From: Pithys albifrons albifrons
Taxonomy: Eukaryota > Chordata > Aves > Passeriformes > Thamnophilidae
Length of the DNA: 64,000 nt
Assembly: GCF_047495875.1 (NCBI RefSeq)
Contig: NC_092497.1
Location: 8,206,688 to 8,270,687 of the forward strand
Direction: 5' to 3'
Shown here piece by piece: positions 36,391 to 46,000 of this stretch (the first letter of the stretch is position 1; the number at the start of each line of letters is the position of its first letter). Both the position numbers and the translations under genes were made by a program. The notes beneath the pieces are model-generated. The model did no database searches. It was not told the origin of the DNA and was given only the letters and a program-made list of their open reading frames with translations.

Positions 36391-39177
36391 CTAGATCATG
36401 GCACCCAGCGCCACGTCCAATCTGCATTTAAAGATCTCTAGGGATGGTGAATCCACCACCTCTCCGGGCAGCCCATTCCAATGCCTGATTACTCTCTCTG
36501 TAAAAAATTTTTTTCTGATATCCAACTTAAATTTCCCCTGGCAGAGCTTAAGCCCATGCCCCCTTGTTCTATTGCTGAGTGCCTGGGAGAAGAGACCAGC
36601 CCCCACCTGGCTATAACTTCCCTTCAGGTAGTTATAGACAGTGATGAGGTCACCTCTGAGCCTCCTCTTCTCCAGGCTAAACAACCCCAGCTCCCTCAGC
36701 CTCTCCCCATAGGACTTGTGCTCCAGTCCCTTCACCAGCCTTGTTGCTCTTCTCTGGACCCGCTCCAGCATCTCAATATCCTTTCTGAACTGAGGGGCCC
36801 AGAACTGAACACAGTACTCAAGGTGTGGCCTCACCAATGCAGAGTACAGGGGAAGGATCACTTCCCTGGTCCTGCTGGCCACGCTATTTTTGATACAGGA
36901 CAGGATCCCATTGGCCTTCTTGGCCACCTGGGCACACTGTTGACTCATGTTGAGCTTCCTGTCAATTAGTACTCCAAGGTCCTTTTCTGCCTGGCTGCTC
37001 TCCAGCCACTCTGTGCCCAGCCTGTAGCGCTGCAGGGGGTTGTTGTGGCCAAAGTGCAGGACCCGGCACTTGGCCTTGTTGAACTTCATCCCATTGGAAT
37101 CAGCCCATCTCTCAAGTCTATCCAGATCCCTCTGCAGAGCCCTCCTGCCTTCCAGCAGGTCGACACTCCCTCCCAACTTGGTGTCATCAGCAAATTTGCT
37201 GATGATGGACTCAATCCCCTCATCTAAATCATCAATAAAGATGTTAAACAGGACTGGACCCAACACAGACCCCTGGGGAACACCACTGGTGACTGGCCGC
37301 CAGCTGGATGCAGCTCCGTTCACCAGCACTCTCTGGGCCCGACCCTCCAGCCAGCTCTTAATCCAGGAGAGGCTACACTTGTCTAAGCCATGGGCTACCA
37401 GCTTTTTCAGGAGTATATTATGGGAGACAGTATCAAAGGCCTTGCTGAAGTCCAGATAGACCACATCCACAGCCTTCCCCTCATCCACCAGGTGGGTCAC
37501 CTGATCATAGAAAGAGATCAGGTTGGTCAGACAGGACCTGCCCCTCCTAAACCCATGCTGGCTGTGTCTAATCCCTTGTCCACCCTGAAGGTGCTGTGTG
37601 ATTGCACTCAGGATGAACTGCTCCATAACCCTGCCAGGCACAGAGGTCAGGCTGACAGGCCTGTAGTTGCCAGGGTCCTGCTTGCAGCCCTTTTTGTGGA
37701 TTGGGGTGACATTCGCCAACCTCCAATCATCTGGGACCTCCCCAGAGAGCCAGGACTGTTGGAAGATGATGGAGAGCGGTTTGGCAAGCTCTTCTGCCAG
37801 CTCCTTCATCACCCTGGGATGGATCCCATCTGGTCCCATAGACTTGTTAGGATCCAGCTGGCTCAGTAAGTCGGTCACTATTTCCTCCTGGAATACAGGA
37901 GGGGTATTCAGCTCCCTCTCCCTGTCTACCAGCTCCAGAGGCCAGTTGTCTTGAGGGCCACCTGTCTTACTGGTGAAAACTGAGGCAAAGTAGGTGTTAA
38001 GTACCTCAGCCTTCTCCTCATCTTCCTTAACTATATTTCCCTCCAAGTCCAACAGAGAATGGAGGTTTTCCTTGCCCCTCTTTTTGTTATTAATGTATTT
38101 ATAAAAGGACTTTTTGTTATCCCTAACTGAAATAGCCAAATTTACTTCAAATTCCACTTTTCTTTCCCTAATTTTTTTCCTGCATGACCTAGCTCTATCT
38201 GTAAATTCTTCATAAGTAGCCAGCCCTTTTTTCCATAGTCTGTAAACTTTCTTTTTATCCCTGATTTCTTGCAGAATCTCCCTATTTAACCAAGCTGGCT
38301 GTCTTCCCCTCCGGCTGGCCTTTCGGCACACTGGGACAGCCTGTTGCTGTGCATTCAAAATCTCCCTCTTAAAACATGTCCATCCCTCCTGAACCCCCTT
38401 ACCTTTAAGGGTTGTTTCCCAGGGTATGCTCTGAATCAGTTCTTTGAATAGGCCAAAATCTGCTCTCCGAAAGTCCAAGGTAGAGGTTTTAATGGTGACT
38501 CTCCTTACATCCCTGAGGACTGAAAATTCTATTATTTCATGGTCACTATGCCCCAGGCGGCCTCCAACCACTACATCATCTACCAGCCCCTCTCTGTTTG
38601 TAAATAGTAGGTCTAGCAGGGCCTTCCCCCTGGTAGGCTCATTTACCAGTTGATGAAGGAAATTGTCCTCTATACACTCCAGGAACCTCCTTGACTGCCT
38701 CTTCTCTGCAGTATGAAGCTCCCAGCAGATATCTGGCAGGTTAAAGTCACCCACAAGAACAAGGGCTGGAGATTTTGAGACATCTGCCAGCTGCTTGTAG
38801 AATAATTCATCCCCTTCATCATCCTGGTTGGGTGGTCTGTAACAGACACCCACAAGGGTGTCAGCCTTGTTGGCCTTGCCCCTGATTCTGGCCCACAGGC
38901 ACTCAACCTTGTCACTGCTGACCTCAACTTCAACAGAGTCAAGAGACTCTCTAACATATAAAGCCACCCCTCCACCTCTCCTTCCCTGCCTGTCTTTTCT
39001 GAAGAGCTTGTAGCCTCCCATAGCAGCACTCCAGTCATGTGATTCATCCCACCACGTTTCTGTGACAGCAACTATGTCATAGTTTTCCTGCTGCACTATG
39101 GCTTCCAGCTCCTCTTGTTTGTTTCCCATACTGCGTGCATTGGTGTACATGCACTTCAGCTGGGCCATTGATTTCAT
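36391..39177 (-). CDS. CR1 ORF2: apurinic-like endonuclease and reverse transcriptase
   Basis: This is the enzyme of target-primed reverse transcription: it nicks genomic DNA and copies the element RNA onto the nick. The open frame runs without interruption to a TGA/TAA-class stop ending at 36391. The frame is open from TTG at 39183; the first ATG is at 39177 and another at 39168, and an ATG is more likely in a eukaryote. Numbering from 39183 (930 residues), the endonuclease domain (about 9-222) shows N15 (TNARS), E42 (TETWW), YRPPNQ (115-120), D146 and N148 (VGDFN), and SDH 213-215. The RT domain (about 475-745) shows [17 protein letters not shown]578 in [19 protein letters not shown] at 634-643, and FADD 664-667. 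The C-terminal region keeps LVRPHLEYC and [10 protein letters not shown]. The length is in the usual range for CR1. No catalytic residue is missing. Activity is not shown by sequence alone. Confidence 0.96.
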   Translation of the reverse strand: MKSMAQLKCMYTNARSMGNKQEELEAIVQQENYDIVAVTETWWDESHDWSAAMGGYKLFRKDRQGRRGGGVALYVRESLDSVEVEVSSDKVECLWARIRGKANKADTLVGVCYRPPNQDDEGDELFYKQLADVSKSPALVLVGDFNLPDICWELHTAEKRQSRRFLECIEDNFLHQLVNEPTRGKALLDLLFTNREGLVDDVVVGGRLGHSDHEIIEFSVLRDVRRVTIKTSTLDFRRADFGLFKELIQSIPWETTLKGKGVQEGWTCFKREILNAQQQAVPVCRKASRRGRQPAWLNREILQEIRDKKKVYRLWKKGLATYEEFTDRARSCRKKIRERKVEFEVNLAISVRDNKKSFYKYINNKKRGKENLHSLLDLEGNIVKEDEEKAEVLNTYFASVFTSKTGGPQDNWPLELVDRERELNTPPVFQEEIVTDLLSQLDPNKSMGPDGIHPRVMKELAEELAKPLSIIFQQSWLSGEVPDDWRLANVTPIHKKGCKQDPGNYRPVSLTSVPGRVMEQFILSAITQHLQGGQGIRHSQHGFRRGRSCLTNLISFYDQVTHLVDEGKAVDVVYLDFSKAFDTVSHNILLKKLVAHGLDKCSLSWIKSWLEGRAQRVLVNGAASSWRPVTSGVPQGSVLGPVLFNIFIDDLDEGIESIISKFADDTKLGGSVDLLEGRRALQRDLDRLERWADSNGMKFNKAKCRVLHFGHNNPLQRYRLGTEWLESSQAEKDLGVLIDRKLNMSQQCAQVAKKANGILSCIKNSVASRTREVILPLYSALVRPHLEYCVQFWAPQFRKDIEMLERVQRRATRLVKGLEHKSYGERLRELGLFSLEKRRLRGDLITVYNYLKGSYSQVGAGLFSQALSNRTRGHGLKLCQGKFKLDIRKKFFTERVIRHWNGLPGEVVDSPSLEIFKCRLDVALGAMI

Positions 39178-39248
39178 TCTCAACTCAGGCTCTATGCTCT
39201 TAGGCCTGTCTCTGGAGAGCCCAGTTGCTGTCCCTTCCCCCTTCGAAC

Positions 39249-39730
39249 CTAGTTTAAAGCCCTCCTAACTAACCCTGCCAACTTATGGGCTACAGTTCTT
39301 TTGCCCTCCCTAGATAAATGAAGCCCATCTGCTTTGATGAGACTGGGCAACACAGAGTTTGCGCCATGATCAAAAAACCCAAAATTTTGACGATAGCACC
39401 ATCCCCTAAGCCACCTGTTGGTAAGCTGGGCTTTCCTAAACCTCTCCTCATTCATCCCAGCTAGCACAGGAACTGAGGCAATTACTACCTGTGCTCCTGT
39501 CCCCTGAAGAGATCGGGTCAGTGCCTTGAAATCTTTTTTAATTACTCTGGTACTCCTTTTATTAATGTCATCACTTCCAACCTGGACAACCAACAGTGGG
39601 TAATAGTCTGAGGGTTGGATAAGTTTAGGAAGTTTTTTGGTAATATCCCTCACCCTGGCCCCAGGAAGGCAGCAAACTTCCCTGTGGGACGGGTCTGGCC
39701 GACATATAGGGCCCTCAGTTCCTCTCAGAA
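39249..39730 (-). pseudogene. CR1 ORF1, 3' part only (SGNH/GDSL-type esterase domain)
   Basis: The frame is open on the minus strand from the truncation point to TAG at 39251-39249; the first in-frame ATG-like start inside it is near 39653, but the homology extends further 5' (…RGTEGPICRPDPSHREVCCLPGARVRDI…). CR1 ORF1 proteins bind RNA and carry a C-terminal esterase. The visible blocks are the PGARVRD segment, VGSDDI (GxND-like block) and ADGLHLS (the DxxH block with Asp and His of the triad). The nucleophile block (GDS followed by LLRG in relatives) should lie directly upstream of RGTEGP, and that is where the element is cut off, so the serine is lost. The zinc-finger or coiled-coil N-terminal half is absent. 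ORF2 begins about 70 bp after this stop, and its frame is already open across the junction. Confidence 0.88.
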
Positions 39731-39732
39731 GG

Positions 39733-39759
39733 ACTATAAGTACTATAAGTACTTTAAGT
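39733..39759. repeat. Three 9-bp tandem units at the CR1 5' junction
   Basis: ACTATAAGT at 39733-39741 and 39742-39750 is followed by ACTTTAAGT at 39751-39759. The array starts exactly where CR1 homology ends. It may be target DNA, or filler made when the reverse transcript was joined to the target. Confidence 0.85.
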
Positions 39760-39761
39760 AG

Positions 39762-40597
39762 ACTATATGTCTAGGACTTGCAGGGACCTGCTGTTGAACC
39801 CATTCAGCCCCTGTTTTCACAGTAATAATTTCCAATGCTAATACAGACCCATCTTCAGAATATGTTCCTTCTTTGTTCCTTCTTTTTTCCAGATGAGGCT
39901 GTTGCCATCCATCATCCCAAAAGGGCTAGAAAACTACCTCTAGATTCCTCACACGAGAGAGGTTTACACCAGCTTGTTTCTGCTCTAGCATTGCCATGAA
40001 GATTTTCTCCTCCACTCTGCCCACAGGGGTAGTGTTGGAGAACCACTGGGTCCCCTCTTGGCCCCCAGTTAGCTGGATGAAGGAATCAAACTCTTTAGAT
40101 CCTCTCTACCTGAAGTAACGTGACTCTCCTTGTAGCCTTCCTTTCAGCAGATCCTGCCATTAGGAACTGACAGAGTGGATTGGAGTAAAAAAGCCTCTTT
40201 TCTGTTGAGGTGACTCCCTCCCCCTCAAGCACTGCTATTTCAGACAGGCTTCGTACTGTTTTTCACTCAAAAGCCTTCCATCAAAGGCCACGCATATGGA
40301 GCACAGATTTTTTTGTAGTGTTTCTGGCATTACTTATGATTTTACTCTTTCTCCACCTGCCTTCCCAACACCTTCCTGGCCAAAGGCATCACATACTGTT
40401 CCAGATGTGTGCTCCTGTGTCCATCACTCTACAGACAGAGACTGCTATGTCCCCACTTTCAGGAGTTTACAGCTGAGATGTGTCACAGATAGAAGCTGAA
40501 TTTTCTCTTCATCCCCAGGCACTTAATGTCCTTACGAGGCCTTTTATCTCTGCTTCCCTGCCCACTTGCATTCATGCTATTCCCAAGCCAAACATCA
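39762..40597. other. Noncoding DNA right of the young CR1
   Basis: Unique sequence without exon structure or a recognisable repeat. Confidence 0.35.
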
Positions 40598-40860
40598 AGT
40601 TGTGATTCCCTGCTTGTCTTTCCAGCCTCCCCAAATCTTTTTGTTTTACTTCCACTGTCCAAACCAGGCCCTCTGGCTCCTCCCAGTTTAGCTTCACCCA
40701 CACATTTCATTAACGTGCTGTTTATTTCCACTTCTAGATGATTAGCAAAGACATTAAATGACTGGCAACCTGCCCGGAGAGGCCATTACGTTTGGGGTTG
40801 ATGACTTGTTTTATGTGCCTCTCAGAGTGATGAGAGCAGCAGAGATGGGCAGATCTGGAA
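40598..40860 (-). repeat. Old CR1/L3-like fragment, right copy of the related pair
   Basis: It shares 'cccagtttagcttc', 'catttcattaacgtgctgttta', 'gattagcaaagacattaaa' and the exact 18-base string GTTGATGACTTGTTTTAT (GGGGTTGATGACTTGTTTTAT overall) with 35175-35440. Order and orientation are the same. Similarity is about 80 percent by eye over roughly 200 bp, weaker to the left. The spacing between copies is about 5.4 kb, of which 3.4 kb is the young CR1 insertion. Confidence 0.55.
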
Positions 40861-40864
40861 AGTT

Positions 40865-42620
40865 CTGAGTTGCAGGGGGAAGATCCAGAGAAAGCTACAC
40901 ATCTCCACACATTCACATTTTCAGTGCACTTGTGCTTTTCCACCACCACCACTTTGAGCCACCACATGTCCTGGGAGAGCCCCAAATGGGGGCAAGATGA
41001 CATGAAGAATAGAGCTGGGAGAGAATGTAACTCTTCATCAGGGATTATTTTGCTCCCCAAAAAAGTGGGGGAAAAGGAGGGTGGCGACTAAACAAAAGCT
41101 TTCAGTCAGGACATCCTCTGGCAATGCCACAGAGTACTCTTATCACCCATAAGAGTCGGGGAACAATGTGGCAGTGTGATGTTTGTAAACTCACTAAAAT
41201 GCCACATTTCAGAGACTGTTTTATAGCTTTGACTGAAGTGAACATAATCCTTTAGAGAAAATACCAGTGCAGTGCCTCAAAGCAATGATTTTGCTCAGTA
41301 GTTCTAAGTACAACAGTTGTTCCAGACCAGAGCCCTTCCACACACGAGAAGTCACATTTCCACCAGCCAGGCTGCTTTCAGTGTGAGGAGAATGCTGGTC
41401 ACCCTTACAGAAAAGCACTCTTTTTTTGGCTTTTAGAAATACAGATCTTACCTGTCTTTTACACTCCTTTAAAGAACAAGACGCAAAGCGATCTCTTCCC
41501 CAATGAATAAAATCACTGAATTGAGAAAGAAAATGTACCAGGTGGCTCCCACTCTTTCCCACCTTTAAAATAAAAAAAAAAAAAGAAGAAGAAGAAAAGA
41601 AAGTAAGAAAAAAGGCTTTGAGCCGTTCTTCAAAGGCTGTCTGATTTGCTTTGAATAATATAAAATGATGATGGAGGGAAAAAAGAGAATATTAAACTCA
41701 AGGCTGTAAAAGCTCTGTGCTCAGGCTCAGCCACTGAAAAAAATCCACGTACACTTTTCATGAAATAACCACAATGATCCCGTCTTGTCTCTGTAACAGC
41801 TCGGGAATCAGCAGCAATGCAAAGCGGGGTCCAAACACAGCATGAATAACAAAAGCTGGGGTGTTTCTTCCCTAGAAATATTTCTGCTCCTGGATACATC
41901 CAAATGCCCCACGCCTCGCTGTGGGTTTCTCCACCAAACTCCCCTGTGTGCACCTTTCCCAGGGCAGAGCTCCCAGGGATGGGAGACCAGATGCAGGGAA
42001 GTGGACATGCAAAAGAGGGGGTGAAATGAACGAAAAAGTATTTTCTTCTGAGCTCCCCCGAGAAAATTAGTGTGAACCTGGAAGGGGCTGATTGCTGTCA
42101 AGGCCTGCCAGAGCCCAGATAGCCAGCTGCAGTCCCCAGGCACAAATGTGATAATAGCCAACAAGCTAAAATCATTAACAGTAACGAATGCCTCTGGAAA
42201 GACCCCAACACCTAGGAGGAAAAACCAGTGACAGGAGAGGGAAGCAAAAAAATTAAAAGGCAGCAATTGTAATTTCCTCTTAGCATTTCTGCACTCTTTT
42301 TTCCATAACCCTCTGATCCCAATAAAGACTGCCTCACCTAGCTATGGCTCAGTCTGACTTTCCCCAGCTGGACTCCAATGAACATTTCTTCTCTCTTTAT
42401 TTGCTGGTGGGAGAGCAGAGGGAAGGAGCGTGAGGGAGGAGTGGGAAATGCTTGGCAAAAATAGCCATCATCTTTAGCTGGCTTTTACAGATGTTAAAAA
42501 AAAGGGTTCTTGTAGTTCTTGGCTGGATGAGCCAACCCCACATGATAAACACCTGGGTTGTCACCACAGCCCATGACATGTGACTCAGAGGGAGCATAAC
42601 AATTATTTTCTCCAGCAGAT
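40865..42620. other. Noncoding DNA with an A-rich/AAG run
   Basis: An A-rich tract with GAA units lies at about 41563-41613. No gene or named repeat is supported in the remainder. Confidence 0.35.
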
Positions 42621-42624
42621 CTCT

Positions 42625-43016
42625 AAAATAGTCAGTGATAAATGGAGTGCTGCAGTGCTCTGTTCTGGGGCCAGTCCAGATTTACTTCTTCAGCAATGAC
42701 TTGGAAGAAGGAAGAGACTTTGCAGCTGATGTCAGAATTAGAGGACTATTCTGAGCTAAGCTGAGACAAGACAGGTTTGGGATACAGGATATAAGGATAA
42801 GATTCTTCCCCATAAACACAGCTGAGCATTGGAAAAGGCTTCCCAGACAGCCTATCCACCCCAGAGCCTATATCATTTCCATCCCTGGAGGTTTATAAGA
42901 CCCAACAGGATAAACTCCTGAGAAACCTGGTCCAATCTCATAGCTGACCTTGTTTTTAGGAGGGTGGACTAGACATCTTCTGGGGCCTCTTCCATTCTGA
43001 ATCATCCTGTGATCCA
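42625..43016 (+). mobile_element. Old CR1 fragment with an internal deletion
   Basis: It starts with the RT-region wording 'tgctgcagtgctctgttctggggccagtcc' (about 42649-42678), related to the [10 protein letters not shown] segment. It soon jumps to the ORF2 C-terminal and 3' UTR wording: 'ataagattcttccccataaac', 'cattggaaaaggcttcccag', 'gtttataagac', 'gggtggactagacatcttctggggcc' and 'cattctgaatcatcctgtga'. The jump from RT core to C-terminus shows that about 0.9 kb is missing. It cannot code. Confidence 0.85.
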
Positions 43017-43019
43017 AAT

Positions 43020-46000
43020 CAGATGCTGATGCCTCTCTCCTCTGGTGACACAGTCAGCTTCACCACCCTTGTTCATTAAAGACTTCTCCATCTACTCCAA
43101 CATCCTGATGCTCCTGGGCATGGCTCTTTCCTCCTGAGGAATTTTTCTGTGACAACCAGAGTTGGGAAGCAGGCTATAATGAGTCTCTGTGTCAAAATGA
43201 AACATCTTTAGCTAAGACCCTTAAATCTGTAGCAATTCATGTTCCAATCTGCAAAACTTCAGAAAATTTGTTATTGTTTCCCAACTCCTTACCCTGTCCA
43301 GGCCTTATCTTTTCTTAACCTTATCTCAGTGTAAACTTCATACAAGTAGACATTGGTCAATCAACTGCTTCTATACAGAAAAGAGAGTAACATCAGCTTT
43401 TAAAAGGAAAAACAACAGACTTTGGCTTCAGTTTCACTAGTGAGAACATTTATCTGGCACTGAGGCAGAGGATTTCATGCTTTATCTTGGTACAGTCCCA
43501 TGTACCAAGCAGGTCTATCACATCCAGGGGTAGATGTGCCTGGTGAGGGGAAGAGAGAAAATTATGAGTCTGTTCCTGAAGCATGTGACCCAGAGCACAC
43601 TCTGCACAAGGCATTGCTAACACTAGAGGGAGGGCAGTACATCCACCCTAAAAAATCCCCAGTATAATGCAAGGCTACATTTACTATGTTCTCTTTAGAC
43701 TCATTTGCCTTTTTGCAAACAATTCTTTGCAAAGCCATGGCTGACATTCAGGAAAGAGCAATGAAGTGGAGCACCAGGAGCTTTTTGCACCAGCCAGTGA
43801 GCCCATTGCTAAGCTGCTTTGTGCAGAAGTTGTAGAAATCACATCCCATGCTGACGCTCACCTTCTTGGGAAGCTGGCGGGAAGGACTGTGCTCCCTTCC
43901 AAAGATTGTCAGGGCTCAGAGAAGCATTTAGCAAAGCCACACTGAACCTGTTTGGATGCAGCTGGAGTTTGTAAAATAGGGAACTCTACTTCCAAAATTA
44001 ATTCCTGGCTTTGGATTCTTCTGATGTAAAGAGTTTAATTTTCCAGCTCAGAAAACTCTGTGCTGTTCCTTTAGTTAAGGGATAGGAAGGTCCGCAGCCT
44101 CCCTCTCCAGGACCAGCAAAAACACCAATTTCCAGGCTGTTCCTGGGAGGTTTCCTCCTCCTGCAGCACATCTTCCCCATGGGATATCCTCAAATGTCCA
44201 CTGTCCCAGGCTCTCTTGTGCAAAGACAACATTGTACCAGTTCAGGAGGAATGACCAAGGGACAGGCTGTGTGAACCACAGGCCTGCTGTGAAAGCAGGC
44301 AGTGACCTGGGGGGTCTGTTCAAGCTACCTCAAGACCTTCTAAATGATCTTTAGCACATCACACTGTCCTTAGCACCCCCATCCCCTCAAAGAACTTGTC
44401 AGTGCAGCAGACCCCACTCAGGGATTTCAGAAACCCTGCCAGACCCCACAGTCCATAAAGCTCTCCAATGGACTTCCCACCTTTCCACCTTGGCTGATTC
44501 AGCTCTTCAATGGACCACAAAGGCTGGCCCAGACCTCTTCTGGCATTTCCCAGAAGGAGTTTAGGCAGTTCTTCTGCAAGGTACCCTGTCTGGTATCTCA
44601 CACTGTCTTCTGGGTTATTGATCAAGAGACATTCAAGTGGGGTTTTGGTGGCCTGGTATGTTGTGGAGTCTGTCCTTTCCCACTCAGACTTTACATAAAG
44701 GTCCAATGGTCCAATGGCAGGATCATGACATGGGTGGATCTTGAGCTGCAAGACACAGGATGCTCCTCAGATATCCCACAGGCACTCAAGAATTTAACAG
44801 CCTTGCTTGGATCTTAGGAAAATCCTTTATGAATACACACTGGCACAGTGCTTGAAGGAACAGTTTCATGATCCTCCCCTACTCTCACTCTGAACAAACC
44901 TGCTGCAGAAAAGCAAGTTGGCCAGTTCTCTTCTCAAAAAGAAGAGTTCATAGATATTTTGTAGGGTGTCTCAAAGACACTGAGAGTGAATCACATGTCA
45001 GATCCCCAGATGGAAGAAAACAGAAAGGAGGGAAAGAAAAAGGTAAAAGTAAACAGAAAACTTCTTATATTCTGAAATGGAAACTAAAAGGTGGAGAAAT
45101 TGCATACCCAATGACTCCATTCAGAAATCTTGGCAGGGTTTCAGACATCAGACTTCACAGCCAAGTAACTGATGGCAGAGATAAGAAACTGTCAGAAGTG
45201 TACATAGTGCACACATCACCTTGGTATCTAATTAGCTAGATGGGTCTGAGTCTTTACTCAAAAGTAAACTTTTCCCAATGTACACAAAAGCTGATTAAAC
45301 TTTAACCTTCCCCTGCCATAAATTAACAAAGAAGATACTCCAGTCAAAGTGATATGGGACAAAACTTGGTCAGACAGAAAATATTTTGGAGCTCTTATCT
45401 CTAGTTTACCTTCTGTATTGAAATTTCCCATCCTTGATGGAAGACTTGCAATTTTGATTTTTTTTTAAAGAGTATATCTGTTGCTAAACCTGTGAAAGCT
45501 CTGTGGCATCACTGGACACTGAACAGACCAAGACTAAGTGTCTCATTCTATAGAGCAACCTGCTTTTTACACACCACCTGTGCCCTCATAAACATCTGGG
45601 AAGGCATATATTTTCACTAGGATCACACCAAGCCTCAAGGTTTGCCTACACTAGGTCATTCAGTCTGAATTAAACATACGTAAAAAGGACTGGCCACACC
45701 ACACTGCGGCTCCTCAGGCACTTTCATTTCATGTCAAAAAGGCCTCTCATCTCTTTTGGTTAATTAAAGGGGTCTTACTTCAACTTATCTTAATTCCCAG
45801 TGTTGAAACAGAGTCCTGATGCAGTTTAATTAATCCCCTTAAAAATGAATTTGAGATAATTCTCCCATGGGTCTCAAAGCAGAGAGGTGCCCAGAAAGCA
45901 CTGTGTGGCTTAATGTTTGGTAAGAGATGAAACTCTTTCAGGGAGAGCTACTAAACCCTACCTGAAGATTTTGTTTTTCTTATTATTGGAGATTGGAGGA

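Larger units (their letters stand above)
36296..39732 (-). mobile_element. Young 5'-truncated CR1 retrotransposon with intact ORF2
   Basis: The element reads on the minus strand. Its 3' end (36296-36325) carries about 3.6 copies of the CR1-specific octamer ATTCTATG, next to a 3' UTR whose + strand reading begins 'gattgggttggaaaagacc'. Going 5', it contains complete ORF2 (stop at 36391) and the last part of ORF1 (stop at 39249-39251). Homology stops at about 39732, so roughly 3.44 kb of the usual 4.5 kb remains. The 3' region resembles the CR1-E/J type subfamilies of birds, but the subfamily cannot be fixed without a consensus library. Because ORF2 is open over more than 900 codons with all key residues, the copy is young compared with every other CR1 piece in the window. 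Being truncated at the 5' end, with no promoter and an incomplete ORF1, it is not expected to move on its own. Confidence 0.97.

Noticed and set aside
36398..38653. Several + strand open frames of 60-162 codons
   Set aside because: They are antisense shadows of CR1 ORF2; the minus-strand frame contains all enzyme motifs.
38670..39071. 133-codon minus frame inside ORF2
   Set aside because: It is an alternative frame of the endonuclease region with no domain of its own.
41808..42266. 152-codon minus open frame
   Set aside because: No domain content or conserved residues seen; treated as chance.
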